This document shows, piece by piece, positions 12,101 to 23,882 of a stretch of DNA of 64,000 bases. The notes below the pieces were generated by a model. The model did not search any database and was not told where the DNA came from. It saw only the letters and a list, made by a program, of their open reading frames with translations. How positions within the stretch are numbered: position 1 is the stretch's first letter; every line of letters starts with the position of its first letter. The position numbers were made by a program, and so were the translations under genes. Origin of the DNA: Orientallactaga sibirica (Eukaryota > Chordata > Mammalia > Rodentia > Dipodidae); the NCBI GenBank assembly GCA_036365145.1, contig JAEOAD010000029.1, positions 20,135,001 through 20,199,000 on the forward strand, in the 5' to 3' direction.

Positions 12101-12660
12101 GGCTCCTCAACCACACCTATTGGGGTTCTCTGCACTGGTCTGTGTGTGGATGGGCATGATGGTCTGAAGTGAGTATACCAGACCTCTGCTTCCAAGCTCC
12201 TCCCACCTCCCCTGTCTGTGTTGCCTGCTTGAACAGTGTGTGGGCAGGCTCGCAGTTCTGGAGTGAGTAGGCCTGACCCTTGCTTCCAGGCTCTTCCCAC
12301 CTCCCCTGCCTGCATTGCCTGAAAAGACAGTTTATGGGTAGGTGCACTGGTCTGAAGTGAGTAGGCCAGACCCCTGTTTCCAGGATCCTCTCACCATTGT
12401 GGTTTGAGATCCCTGTGCTGGAGGGTGCAGGACAAAGTAGGCCAGATCCCAGTTCCCTTGCTCCTCCCAGTCCCCTGGTCCTGGTAGGTCCCACTGTGCT
12501 TTGCTTGGGGAGGCCTGTTCCCTATGTGAGCTGTGGAATCAGGACTTCTGCTCTGGTATTCTGACTGGCCAAGGGGTACAAACATATCTGTTCACCTGAG
12601 TCACAGGGTGCATGGGCCACAGGACAAAAACTTTCTTCCTCTTCAATAAAATAAAGAGTC
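12101..12660 (+). promoter_or_regulatory. L1 5' UTR with about 94-bp tandem monomers
   Basis: A unit beginning CTGAAGTGAGTA or CTGGAGTGAGTA starts at 12164, 12258 and 12352, giving two whole 94-bp monomers and a partial third; 12101-12163 looks like the tail of another, so the element begins inside a monomer. Shared text includes CTCCCACCTCCCCTG and CCAGACCCCTG-like phrases. In mouse L1s such tandem monomers act as the promoter, so a promoter role is inferred by analogy. Downstream (12405-12660) is non-monomeric 5' UTR. Confidence 0.65.
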
Positions 12661-12681
12661 TTCTAAAATAGGTAGACCAAA

Positions 12682-13835
12682 ATGCAAAAAAGCCAACAAA
12701 AGTCAGAAAACTGAGAGATCTCTACCAAAGATACCTAGTCCTACAATGGGAACCTCCAATGAAATCATAGTGAAATCAATATAAATTGATTCCCAAAATG
12801 AAAACACAACACCAATGAGACCCTGATCAAAAAAGGAAAATCACTGAACTAGAAACAAATTATCAAAGAACAATCATACCAATGAAATTGAACAGAATTG
12901 TTTATTAGAGCATTCAGCTTTTGACTGTAGGGTTAATTCGATTGAAGAAAATGTTAGGACCTTTCAAAGAGATATGAATAAACTGAAGGTGAGTCAAGAG
13001 ATGGAAGATCTCAAAAACCAGTTGATTAAGCTTAATGAAGACTTGATCAAATGCAAGAATGAATTCCAGGAAGCATCAAGAAAGTCAGAACTTAAATTGA
13101 AATTATACCTCAAAAAAGAGATGAACATGATGCAAAATAACACAACAGAAAACAAAAATCAAATAGAAATTATAAAAACCTCCCTAGAACCCCTCACCAA
13201 CAAAGTCACTCATGTGGAAGACAGACCCTCTGACCTGTAAGATAAGACAGAAGAAATTGATCAGGAGGCCAAAAATTTTGCTAAGTTCAAAAAATCAAGT
13301 GAACAGAAAACAAGGGAACTGTTGGACACTCTAAAATGACCAAACATTTGGATCAGGGAGGTATATCAGAAGGATAGAAAATCCAAGCCAGAGGCATAGA
13401 GACCATATTCAACAAAATTATTGAAGAAAAATTCCTCAATCTCTCAAAACAGTGGCCCATACAGATAGAAGAAGCCCACAGAACATCCAACAGACAGAAG
13501 CAAAGAAGGAACTCTCCAAGACACATCATAGTTAAAATTCTTAACAATGAAATCAAAGAGAGTGTTAAAAGCAGTAAGAGAGAAACAATTCACAACATAC
13601 AAAGGAAATCTCATCAGAATTACATCAGATTTTTTAATCAAAACCATGAAAACCAGAGGGCCTGGGATGGAACACTTCAAAGTCTGAACAACTATGGTAT
13701 CAACCCAAGCTACTCTAACCAGCAAAAGCATCACTCATAATCAATGGTGAAAGAAAAACTTTCCATGAAAAAAGTCAAGACTGTGATTATATGAACACAG
13801 AGCCAAACCTACAGAGAATACTTGAGGGAACACAC
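12682..13835 (+). pseudogene. L1 ORF1 remnant (RNA-binding coiled-coil protein)
   Basis: The intact form encodes the trimeric nucleic-acid chaperone of the L1 RNP. The best-preserved piece is an 88-codon open frame at 12974-13240, rich in Lys/Glu/Asn with heptad-like spacing (MEDLKNQLIKLNEDLIK), the coiled coil. After it, spread over shifting frames and stops, come traces of the RRM and C-terminal domain, such as LKAVREKQFTTYKGN and RITSDF, then KASLIINGERKTFHEK and LQRILEGT. The start at 12682 is only the first plausible ATG; the real start is unclear. Clearly a pseudogene. Confidence 0.65.
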
Positions 13836-13969
13836 AACACAAAGCAGTCAAACAAACAATCTCAAGAGCTAACAAGAATATCACAATAAACAAAATAGAC
13901 CTGGCTCCAAATAGTACAAAATACAAGAAAGCACCAAACCCCATAAAACACCTCCTCATTGCAGGGATT

Positions 13970-16790
13970 AATGCAAACCTCACAGTAATAGCCTTAAATA
14001 TTAATGGTCTCAACTCACCCATCTTTTGATTATCAAGATGGATCAAAAAACTAGACCCTTATGTCTGCTGTCTTCAAACAACCCACCTCACCACTAAAGA
14101 TAGAGACATCCTCAGGATGAAAGTTTGGAAAATAGAATTTCAAGCAAATGGAAATAAAAAACAAGAGGGGTTTCTATATTAATATCTGGTAAAACAAACT
14201 TCAAACCAAAACCTCTACTCCACAAAATTAAATAATCTGGAAGAAATGGATGAATTCCTAGACACATACCACCTATTAAAGATAAACTCAGAGCAGATTA
14301 ATCACCTAAACAAACCTATTGCATCTATGGAGATTGAAAAGGTAATCAAAAACCTCTTCCAAAAGAAAAGTCCAGGACTGGATGGCTTCTCAGCTAAATC
14401 CCATCAAACCTTCATTGAAGAACTAAAACCAATTTTTCTTAAACAGTTCCACATAATCAGAGATCAGGGAATTCTCCCAGACTCCTTTTATGAAGATAGC
14501 ATCATCCTAATACAAAAATCAGACAGAGATGCAACAAGGAAAGAAAACTGCAGGGCTATATCCCTAATTAACGTAGATGCAAAGATCATGAACAAAATCC
14601 TTTCAAACAGAATTCAACAACACATCAAAAGCATTATCCACCTTGACCAAGTAGGCTTCATCCCAAGGATACAGGGATGGTTTAAGATACAGAAATTGAT
14701 CAATTTAATGCACTACATAAATAAACAGAACCATAAGAACCACATGATCATCTCAATTGCTGTAAAGAAGGTCTTTGACAAAATACAATATCACATTATT
14801 ATCAAAACACTGGAAACAATAGGCATGGAGGGTTTATATCTGAACATAATAAAGGCTATATATAAAGCTCCTAAAGCCCAAATAACACTTACTGGGGAAA
14901 AACTCAAGGAGTTCCCACTGAGACAGAGGTGTCCAAACTTACCACTGCTCTTCAACATAATACTAAAAGTACTAGCCCAAGCAATAAGACAGGACAAAAG
15001 AAATAAAAGGGATTCAAATTGGCAAGGAAGAAGTCAAGTTAGCCCTATTTTCAGATGACATGATAGTATATATAAGTGACCCAAAAGTCTCCATCTCAAA
15101 ACTTCTAAATGTGATAAATTCCTTCAGCAAAGTGGCAGGATACAAAATCAATGCACAAAAACCAGTAGCTTCTCTCTATGCAAAGGACAAATATATAGAA
15201 AAAGAAATCAATCTGGCTGTCCCATTTCCATAAAGAAAAAAATTACATACATTGGAATAATACTAACCAAGAATGTGAAAGACCTACATAATGAAAACAT
15301 TTTAAAAATTTCAAGAAATAGAGGAGGACTTGAGAAGATGGAAAGACCTCCCAGGCTCCTGGATAGGTAGAATTAATATTAATATTGTAAAAATGGCAAT
15401 TCTTCCAAAAGCAATATACTTATTTAATACAATACCAATAAAAATGCTAGCATAATTCTTCACAGAGATTGAAAAATTAATATCCTAATTCTTATGGAAT
15501 GGCAGAAGGTCTCAGATATACAAATATATTCTCAGAAAATGAACACCTCTGGCAGTATCACCATACCTGATCTAAAGCTATATAACAAAGCCATTGTGGC
15601 AAAAACAGCATGGTACTGGAATAAAAACAGAAGCATAGACCAATGGAACAGAAGTCAAGACCCAGACCATAGGTCAGGTAACTACAGTTGTTTGATCTTT
15701 GACAAAGGAGCCAATAATGTAGACTGGAGAAAAGACCGCATATTCAAGAAATGGTGTTGGACAAATTGGATGACCATAGGTAGAAAAACGAAATTAGACC
15801 CACTCATTTTGCCATACACAAAAATCAAGTCCAAATGGATTAATGACCTCAATATAAGACCTGAAACTCTTCAACTCCTGGAAGAAAAATTAGAAGGCAC
15901 TCTCCACAATATAGGACTGGGAAAAAACTTCCTGAACAAAACCCAGTAGCACAGGAAATTAAACAAGCACTCAACCAATGGGATCTCAGGAAGCTAAAAA
16001 GCTTTTGCACCATCAAACATACCAAAAGCAGAGCCAATAGATTACCTTTTAATGGGAGAAAATATTCACCAGCTATACCACTCACAGAAGCCTAATATCA
16101 AGAGTCTACAAAGAACTCAAAAAACTAAACAATGAAAAATAAAACAACCCACTCCAAAAGTAGGACAGAAAACTAAATAGACAGTTCTCAGAGGAAGAAA
16201 TACAAATATCAAACACACACTTAAGAAAATGTTCAACATCCCTAACCATTAGGGGAATGCAAATGAAAACAACTATGATATTCCACCTTACCCCAGTAAA
16301 GATAGCAAACATGAAAAATTCAAATGAAAACAAATGTTTTGGAGGATGTGGAGAAATAGGAACCACTTATTCACTGTTGGTGGGAGTCTAAGCTGGTACA
16401 ACCACTATGGAAATCAACATTGAGACTTCTGAAAAGGATGAATATAGAGTTACCAACAGACCCTATTAATCCCTTACTGGGCATTTAACCTAAAAGCTCC
16501 ACATCTTAATTCAGAGACAGTTGCTTAAACATGTTTATAGCTGCTCAATTCATAATAATTAAAAACTGGAATCAACCCAGGTGCCCATCATTGCATGAAT
16601 AGAAAACCAAGATGTGGTATATCTACACAATGGAATTCTACTCAGCTATAAGAAAAAAATGACACATTGAAATTTGTAGAAAAATGTTCAAACTTGAAAC
16701 AGATCATTCTAAGTGAACTTACACAATCACAGAAAGACAACCATCACATGATCTCACTCATCTACAGTTCCTAAACTGGATCAACCTGAG
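13970..16790 (+). pseudogene. L1 ORF2 remnant (endonuclease and reverse transcriptase)
   Basis: Intact ORF2 nicks target DNA and reverse-transcribes L1 RNA. Endonuclease N-terminal text is visible near 13985-14100 (ALNINGLNSP, then CCLQTTHLT), then the sequence jumps at about 14200 to the region just before the RT, so roughly 300 residues of endonuclease are deleted. The longest open frame, 14246-15058 (270 codons), holds RT blocks: SPGLDGFSAK, ISLINVDAKIMNKILSNRIQ, DQVGFIPRIQGW. The motif A aspartate is replaced (SIAVKKVFDKI where the family has an Asp after SI), and a further deletion removes residues around the usual QGCPLSP. The active-site pair survives as FSDD at 15048-15059 but in another frame. 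A 151-codon piece of the region after the RT is open at 15494-15949. The C-terminal region is recognisable to about 16790 through many stops. Confidence 0.8.
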
Positions 16791-18417
16791 TTGCTGACAT
16801 GAATGAATAACATCTCAAGGCTTAGACAATAGAGAGGGTAGGGTTTGGGGGAAGGGAAAGGGTGGATGGGCACAAAAGAAAAGAATCCAAATTGAACCGG
16901 TACCACAGAATCCTATATCCTGGAAGTCAGACTAAATGGTGGAAAACTCAAAGGTCTGTAGGGGAAGCACATGAATTGAAGGGCCTGGGAAAGGGTGAGA
17001 CAAAACCTAACATCAAATTTTTTTATTTCTTTATCTTCTCTGTGTTTTCCTTTTTTTCTTTTCCCTTCACACTGGCCTGTAATTCCCTGTACCAGGATGT
17101 GGTCTACATCCATAATGAGCTATTGATCAGAGAGACCTACTAGATCTCCCAAAACAAAAAAGGACAGATTTTTTAAATAAATTTTTAAAAATATTTTTAC
17201 TTATTTGCAAGCAGAGGGAGAGAGAAAGTTAGAAGAGCAGCAGACAGAGAGAGAATGGGCACGCCAGGGCCTCTAGCCACTGCAAATGAACTCCAGATGA
17301 ATATGCCCCTCATGCATCTGGTTTACTTGGATCCTGGAGAATCGAACTGGGATCTTTTGGTTTTGCAAGCAAATGCCTTAATAGCTAAGCCATTTCCCCA
17401 GCTCACAAGACAGATTTCTGTCAGAGCACTTGATTACCTGCCAGAGGTTAATGGTAACACCTTACTGCTAAAGACATCATACACGATTGGCATGGACCAT
17501 GGGGAGACTTGGTTGGATTCTGGAGGAGAGCCAGTCCCTGACTATTAGCGCATCTAGTACTGGAAGATGGTACATGAGATACCAGGGTAAAGTGGCCAAC
17601 ATCTGTCCAAGAAACTCAATGTCTAAGCAACTCAGAAGCAAACAACCTGACATGGTGCTCACACAAGTGCAATAGGTGCACATAGCCATGCTCTTGGGTT
17701 GGTTAACAGATCCACTCAATGGAAAGGAAACCATATCTGGAACTGGGAAACAAATCAGAATAATATTCAGATAATGATTCAGCTTTCCATTGTCAAGCTC
17801 CCAGTAAACTTAGACTATAAAAGGGTCTATATCCTTTTAATTCTATCTAAATTAATGACAGTTTTCCCATTTAACTGGTGCTGACTTCATTCTGCACTGG
17901 AGAATCTGCTTCTCTTTTTCAGATGGGAGCTGGACCTGAAGAGATAAACCACCCAGTGCACTCGACCCTAACCCCAGCAGAAACCACAAAGGTATTGGGG
18001 AAATGAGCAAGAGTGCTGCTTTTTTAGTGAATCTGATGTCAGCACAAGTGTGATGGAGATAGACACTGATGGTACTCAATACCTACCAAACCAGAGATCC
18101 AGAGGCTCCTAAGTGCCCATCACTGAAGTAAACTTAAAATGTTCCCTGCATGGCTTAAGGAATTTTGTAGAAGATGGGGTGGAAAGATTGTGAGAGTCAC
18201 AAGTTGGGATATTTTTCACAGAGACATTGCCTCTTCCCTGCCCCATAATGTATGACCCTTAATCCCCATGTGATTGACCTGCATCCCAAATGAGGAAGGA
18301 CTCCTCAGAAAAGGGGCAGGGGGAGGGAAATGATGGTACCAACATGTGTTGTTTACATACTAAATATGTCCATATCTAATACAAAAATTAAAAACAAAAA
18401 CAAATAACACAAAACAA
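16791..18417 (+). mobile_element. L1 3' UTR
   Basis: Non-coding tail of the L1, colinear with the 3' UTRs at 22289-23870 (reversed), 23871-25507, 55108-56097 and 57308-57858. Shared phrases include CCATGGGGAGACTTGG-like text, the CACAAGTGCAATAG segment and a GCAGGGGGAGGG run. It ends GATGGTACCAACATGTG followed by an A-rich tail, a different terminus from the two subfamilies described elsewhere in the window. Interrupted at 17170-17403 by a SINE. Confidence 0.7.
17170..17403 (-). mobile_element. DIP-like SINE inserted in the L1 3' UTR
   Basis: On the plus strand it runs from a T/A-rich run through GAGAGAATGGGCACGCCAGG and AGCTAAGCCATTTCCCCAGC, the reverse of the SINE head. ACAGATTT occurs on both sides (before the run at about 17164 and after the SINE at about 17410), consistent with a target duplication. 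The uninterrupted L1 at 24530-24560 shows the same L1 sequence without the SINE, confirming a later insertion. Confidence 0.7.
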
Positions 18418-18427
18418 TATATTTCTT

Positions 18428-18650
18428 ATATTTATTCAAACACTGGCTATTTTGGGCCTTCTTTTTGCTTTCGGCTATTTCAAATTTTGGGGGGGGGGGT
18501 AATTTTTCTTTTGTTAAAAATTGGCATTTTTTATAGTGATGATATGATGATGTTGAATATTCTAAATTTTTGCCTATCTGAAAAGTACCATATTTTTAAA
18601 TATATTGTTGAATGCTTTGTTGACTGACAGGCATTCCACTTTTATATTTT
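18428..18650. other. unannotated DNA with a G-run
   Basis: AT-rich with a homopolymer of about 11 G near 18490. No feature recognised. Confidence 0.35.
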
Positions 18651-18795
18651 TAATTTTTTTTTTTTTTATTGACAACTTCTATACTTACAGGTAAAAAACA
18701 CCATGATATTTCTCTCCCCCCCCCATTCCTCCGTCATATCCCGTCCCTCTCTCCATTATTCTCTATTTTAATTTGATGCATTTCACTTTTTAATG
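18650..18795 (-). mobile_element. L1 3' terminal fragment, antisense
   Basis: A T-run followed by TTATTGACAACTTCTATACT and a C-run with CCGTCATATCCCGTCCC is the reverse of an older rodent L1 terminus (A-tail at left). Only about 150 bp remains. Confidence 0.45.
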
Positions 18796-18875
18796 CCCTC
18801 ATGGTGCCAAGGTTGTCCTTGAACTCACAGTCCTTGAGTCAGCCTTCTGAGTGTCAGCATTACAGTTATGCTACA
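18796..18875 (-). mobile_element. old B1-like SINE fragment, antisense
   Basis: GGTTGTCCTTGAACTCACAG followed by GAGTCAGCCTTCTGAGTG resembles reversed 7SL/B1 sequence. Short and diverged. Confidence 0.4.
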
Positions 18876-20890
18876 GAGTGTCTTGTTTGGTCCCTGATGT
18901 GGTTTACTGTGTTGCTTGTTCTGCCTCAGCTTCATTCAGCTTCTTAGGTTGCTCAGCTCATATTTTATTACAGTTTTTCATTTTTCTTTGTTTTGTACCC
19001 TTTTGCTCTTTGTTCAACCCTTTTTATATACACTTTATACACCTGATTTTATTGCCTCAGCTTTGTTTATTTGTTTTTATTAGCATATTTTTGCTTCATT
19101 TTGGTCATTTTTATTGCCATATCTCCAATTTCATTCTTATTTTGCTATCAGGATTAATTCTTCCAAGAATAGTGTTTAAACTTACAATTTTTTTCATAAA
19201 TGTAACTTCTCTCTGTATGTCATTTCTTATGTGATTTTTCTCCTTATCAACTTTTTTTTTTTTTACTAATTTCTTGACTAAAATAATTGACTGACCTGAA
19301 TGTTAAAAGCTACAAGTCTGAAATTTCTGTAGAAGAACAGTCTAGAAATTCATTCCCCAATTCTATGTTAACTTCTGGGACAGTTTCTTTTCCAGGACCT
19401 GTTAGTATTTGCTCACTATACTTTCAATTGATCATTGAAAGTCATGTGCATTATCAAGAGCAACCCCCCTTTCCATAATATAAGTATTAATCACATATAT
19501 ATATATAATGCTTCTATGGCAATATCTAGACCAGTGACTGATCAAATAAGTAGTCCCTAGCAAAGGTGTGATATAAACATGATCAGTAAAAGAACTTTCT
19601 TGAGTGCTTTCCCTTCTTGTGCTGTTGTGTGGAAATTGACATTGCTCAATAATCTGATGAAGTTATGTCAGTTTTGTGTTTGTTTTGTCCACTTTCTGGG
19701 TTTAGAATCATTTGTTATCTTTTTTTCATTGTCTGAAAAATATTATTTCATATGTATTTTATTATTTCCTAGACATTTAAGATAATTTAGTTATTTTTTC
19801 ATACTTTTGCTTTATTTTCACTTTTCTTCATATATTTTCTTGATTAAAATTTGAATCAATGAAGCTAAAAGTATAGATAAAAATATGATGTAAACATTAC
19901 AAACAGAATAACCTTAAGCAAAGCCTTATTCAAATAATAGTACAAATACTAAGTGGTAAGTCTGTTTGGATTTTGAAAACTGAATCTGTGAGGTATTTTT
20001 AATTACTAATATTTTTCTCTAACAAAAATGGACTGCTAAACATTTTCAACTTTACAAAATAACCTCTCTGATTATACAATTTCATATGTCCTGAGAAACA
20101 AAGAAGATATATCTTCAATGCCAAATCTGAGCATTTTCTGAAGAAAATTGCACAAATCACTGAACTTTTCTTAGGAAGCTTAAACACTGATCTCAGATTG
20201 ATGAGAAGTATTATGCTTCCCACTGTGAAAGAAAACATTATATTTTATCTGAAAAAAAAATTCTCTTCACCAAATTTCATTATTTCCTGTTCCATAATTC
20301 CACTGGCACACTCTCTGTAGGGACAATTACTGATGCATGCAAGACCTAGTAAATATTTTGTTTTACAGCAAAATAGATGAAGCTTCTGATATTCAGAGTC
20401 CAGATCAGTTCCTGGCACTGGGTAGTAAATATATGAGCTCAATGTGTTTGATGATTTTTTTGTCCTCTTATCTATGGAACTAAATTCCACTATATGGAAG
20501 GTTCCAGTTAATTGAAGAATATTTCATGAGCTCTTGTGAATTTCAATAGGAGTTGGAGCTATTAAGTGTCAACTATATGTAAAATAGAAAGAGTGCTCCT
20601 ATGCAAGTAAAATGTGAGTGGATGCATTCACTGAGTCTTAGAGAGAACGGTTGTCATGATTTTTTTTTTAATTTCTCAATATTGATTGAAATCTTATATA
20701 ACTATTTAATGAACAAATGTCTCTGCTTAATTTTCTATAAAAAATAGAAAATATGAACATTTTATATATCCATGGGTTCACAACTGAGCTATAAAAGATA
20801 CAAACTTACACCTGCAAATGTCTTGACTATTGCTTTTAACTTTATTCATTTATTCATTAACTGTATTTTTGAAAATAGTTGTGACTCTTT
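18876..20890. other. unannotated unique AT-rich DNA
   Basis: About 2 kb with no recognised gene. A short (AT)n run lies near 19494-19507. Open frames are T-rich hydrophobic artefacts. Confidence 0.4.
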
Positions 20891-20972
20891 AGCCAAGGCT
20901 GCCCATGGATTGTTTATGCACTTGGGACAATTGCTCAGCTGCTGAGATTATAGACTTGTGCCAACATTCTAA
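20891..20972 (-). mobile_element. possible old B1-like SINE fragment, antisense
   Basis: AGCCAAGGCTGCCCATGGAT and CTCAGCTGCTGAGATTATAG keep the order of a reversed B1, but similarity is weak. Confidence 0.3.
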
Positions 20973-21960
20973 CTACTATTCATAAAAATGCTAGAAAAAA
21001 TAATTTAGCAGACACTTGCCATATGTGGATAAAGTTTGGGCCCTTATTCAATAGTCTGTGAAAAGACATTGAGAAGACAGCCCAGGAACTTTAAATCCTC
21101 AGGACATGATGACATTGAGAATGCTGTGGTGACTTTCAGTTGCTATAATGGTGCTTACTGAAGGATTTAGACTTCATATGAAATAATATCTGATATTTCT
21201 TGAAAATAATAAAGGTGCTATTAAAAATGGGGGTAGAGCTGAAATATTGGCCATGGGTTGATAATTTTGGGGGGTATTTTCATACAAACTTTATTCTTTT
21301 GGAGGTAATTGAAAATTTTTGAAGCTGGATAATTGAATAGCAGTAGCAAGAAGTATATTAAATGAACACATTGTGTGGACTTCTTTGTTTAAAGATTTCT
21401 ATAATTAATAAATGGGGTTAAAATATCTTGACTACCTGATAGAATATTTAAAAAACAATTTTATTAATTTGATGGAGTTTATAGAAGGTCATATGACAAA
21501 ACTATACTCAGTACCTTTAATATTCTGAAATAATTTAAGTTGAATATCATAATTTTAACATTAATGTATTCTTAATAAAGCAAATCACAGTGAAACTCAT
21601 TTTCTAAACAAATGTGCATGTACATATCTATCTAGAATCTATGTATTTATCTCTCCATATATTCCTGTCACATGGAGAATAATTTACATAAAAATCAAAC
21701 AACTGAATATCTATAATATTTTTAAAAACATTCAAATGCTATAAAACTTTTAAAAGTATGTTTTCTGAAATGAGTTAAATGATGGTGAATGGGAATGTCA
21801 TCACTTTGCCATTTGAAATGAAATATGCAGTCTCTTAACTGTATCTCCTCTCCCTCTTTGTAGTTAAATGCAATGATGTAAAAGATTCATGTGGAAAGAT
21901 GAGATTTCTCTTAATTAAGGGATCTTCCTTGCTTCCTAGTTTGTGCTCAGTTTGAAAATA
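20973..21960. other. unannotated unique AT-rich DNA
   Basis: Nothing recognised. Confidence 0.4.
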
Positions 21961-21965
21961 GTGTT

Positions 21966-22070
21966 ATTGGTTAAGAGATAAACTTGAACTGCTAGGTTCA
22001 AGTGAACCTCCTGCCTCAGCCTTTCAAGGAGCTGGGACTGGAGGTGTGTGCTGCCACACCTAGCTTTGAA
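21966..22070 (-). mobile_element. old B1/Alu-like SINE fragment, antisense
   Basis: AGTGAACCTCCTGCCTCAGC, then GGAGCTGGGACTGGAGGTG and TGCTGCCACACCTAGCT, is a clear reversed 7SL-derived monomer of older type. Confidence 0.6.
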
Positions 22071-22288
22071 ATATTTGTTAATTGGTCAAAAAGCAAAGTA
22101 TAGATTGGCCTTTTGACAGTACACATTAAGGAGGATTGAAATAATATAAGGTTTCTAGTCACAGGATTAAGGAAAGGTGTGGGAAATTTAACAGAATGTT
22201 ATTTTCTGTTCTTTGTGTTTCTCTTCCAAGTCACAGTACAATCACATGCATTTCATTCTCTGTTTATAGGTGGCAATGCTTGCTCTTT
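22071..22288. other. unannotated DNA
   Basis: No feature recognised. Confidence 0.35.
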
Positions 22289-23870
22289 TTAAATATATTT
22301 TTATTAGTTATGTATTAGTATATATACAGCCATGATGGTACCATCATTAGCCTTCTTCCTGTCGTCCCCCCATGGGTTATGTGGGTCTTGCCTTATGTGG
22401 GTAGCCATCAGTTATGTGGGAGAGGCAGTGACTCTATGTATAATGACCCATCATGGCTCTAACAATCTTTCTGCCCCCCTCTTCTGTGAGTTTCCCTGAG
22501 CCATGTTGGGTTCATTTTAGGTCTATTTAAGTGTCTCTGGATATCTGATTTGGTAGGGATTGAGAGGTCTTTGTGTCTATCTCCTTCACCCTTGTGCTGG
22601 TACCAGGTTCACCAATAAAGCAGCACTCTTGCTCATTTCCCCTATAAGTCAATGGCTTCATCTGGTACCATGATGCGGTGAGATGGGCTGATTCTTTCCT
22701 CAGGATATGCATCCATATGAAAGAGAGAGGCAGATTCTCCAACAGATAGTGAGGTCAGTGCAAGATACATGGATAACCATTATTATTTTAGAGAGAATTT
22801 AATAGGTGTAGGCCCTCTTTGTATCCCACTATTGGTGGGAGCTTGATATTGGAAAGTGGGCTTGTGTTTGGATATGGTTCTGACCATTTCCAGGTATAGG
22901 TTCCATTCCACTGAATGGATCTATTAGCCAAATCTAGAGCAGTTGGTAACCCACCATGGCTGTGTGTCACTACTGCACTTGTGGGGGCATCACATCAGGT
23001 TGTTTGCTGCTGAGTAGCTTAGACCATGAATTGCTTAGACAGAGGTTGGTCATTTTCCCCCAGTCACTTATGTAGCGCCTTCTGGCTCTAGACAAGCTAA
23101 CTGTCTGGGGACTGACTCTCTTCCAGATTCCATCCAGGTCTCTCCATGTTCCATCCAAACAGCATATGGTGTCTTCAGCAGTAGGGTCTTGCCAATAATC
23201 TTTCGTGAGTCATCAAGTACTCTGATAGAAATCTGTCTTCTTTTCAGAAACCTTGTAGGACTCACTGATCAACAGTTCCTTGTGGAAGTTAACCACATGC
23301 TGGTATTGGGAGTGACAGGTCAGTGCCAAGGGAAAAGAAGGAAAAAAATATAGGAAATATGAAAGAGAGAGAGAGAGAAGAGGGAGGGAGTGATACAGAG
23401 ACAAACAGGAGAAGATTGAGGTTAGTCTTCATCCTACCCTCTCCCAGTCTCTGTGATTCAAGTGTTCTGATGCAGGTTCAACCTTTTAGTATGTCCTTCA
23501 GGATATAGGATTTTATGGTACCATTTCCAGTTGGGTCCAGTTCCCCCCCCACCCTTTCCCTGCCCTCCCACTCCACCATCCCTATTGTCCATTCCTCTAG
23601 ATATTTAGTAGGTATGTCAGCATCTTGAGAAAATACAAATTAGGAGCCACAGATGAGTGAGACCATGTGACGCTTAAGTTTCTGTGATTGGGTGAGTTTG
23701 CTAAAAATGATCTGTTCCAAGTTTGACCGTTTTTCTTCAAATTGTTTTGTGTCATTTTTCCTTACTGCTGTATAGAATTCCATTGTGTAGATGTACCACA
23801 TCTTAGTTATCCAATCATCTAATGATGGGCATCTGGGTTGATTCCAGCTCTTAGCTATTATGAATTGAGC
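22289..23870 (-). mobile_element. 5'-truncated L1, antisense (3' UTR subfamily A)
   Basis: Reversed, this runs from late ORF2 (the TGGAATTCTATACAGCAGT region, which encodes the end of the protein) through the whole 3' UTR to a terminus reading GATGGTACCATCATGGCTG plus an A/T-rich tail. The same terminus is found at 55108-56097, so I call this subfamily A. Its 5' end at about 23870 meets, head to head, the 5' end of another L1. The short frames on the minus strand here are 3' UTR artefacts. ORF2 residue content is too small to be functional. Confidence 0.75.
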
Positions 23871-23882
23871 AGCTAAGAGCTG
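23845..23882. repeat. palindromic junction between two head-to-head L1s
   Basis: CAGCTCTTAGCT at 23845-23856 is the exact reverse complement of AGCTAAGAGCTG at 23871-23882, with a 14-base loop. The two L1s meet here, sharing the four bases AGCT at the join. It is the centre of a roughly 1.6-kb-per-arm imperfect inverted repeat. Confidence 0.8.

Larger units (their letters stand above)
12091..18427 (+). mobile_element. near-complete L1 retrotransposon with target-site duplication
   Basis: The element spans 12101-18417 and is flanked by the 10-bp repeat TATATTTCTT at 12091-12100 and 18418-18427. It has, in order, a monomeric 5' UTR, a decayed ORF1, a decayed ORF2 with remains of the endonuclease, reverse transcriptase and C-terminal segments, a 3' UTR of roughly 1.4 kb and an A-rich tail. 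A DIP-like SINE sits in the 3' UTR. Stops, frameshifts and a large deletion in the endonuclease show it is inactive. L1 identity is certain from the protein motifs; the boundaries rest on the duplication. Confidence 0.85.

Noticed and set aside
11974..12585. Minus-strand frames of 113-125 codons with repeating text
   Set aside because: They are the reverse of the tandem monomers of the L1 5' UTR; the internal repetition reflects the 94-bp units.
13353..14046. Overlapping minus-strand frames of 67-101 codons
   Set aside because: They are antisense shadows of the L1 ORF1/ORF2 remnant, with no independent family resemblance.
14246..15058. 270-codon open frame as a functional reverse transcriptase
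   Set aside because: It is a fragment of a decayed L1 ORF2: the endonuclease is largely deleted, motif A is altered, a core block is missing and the FSDD segment is in another frame.
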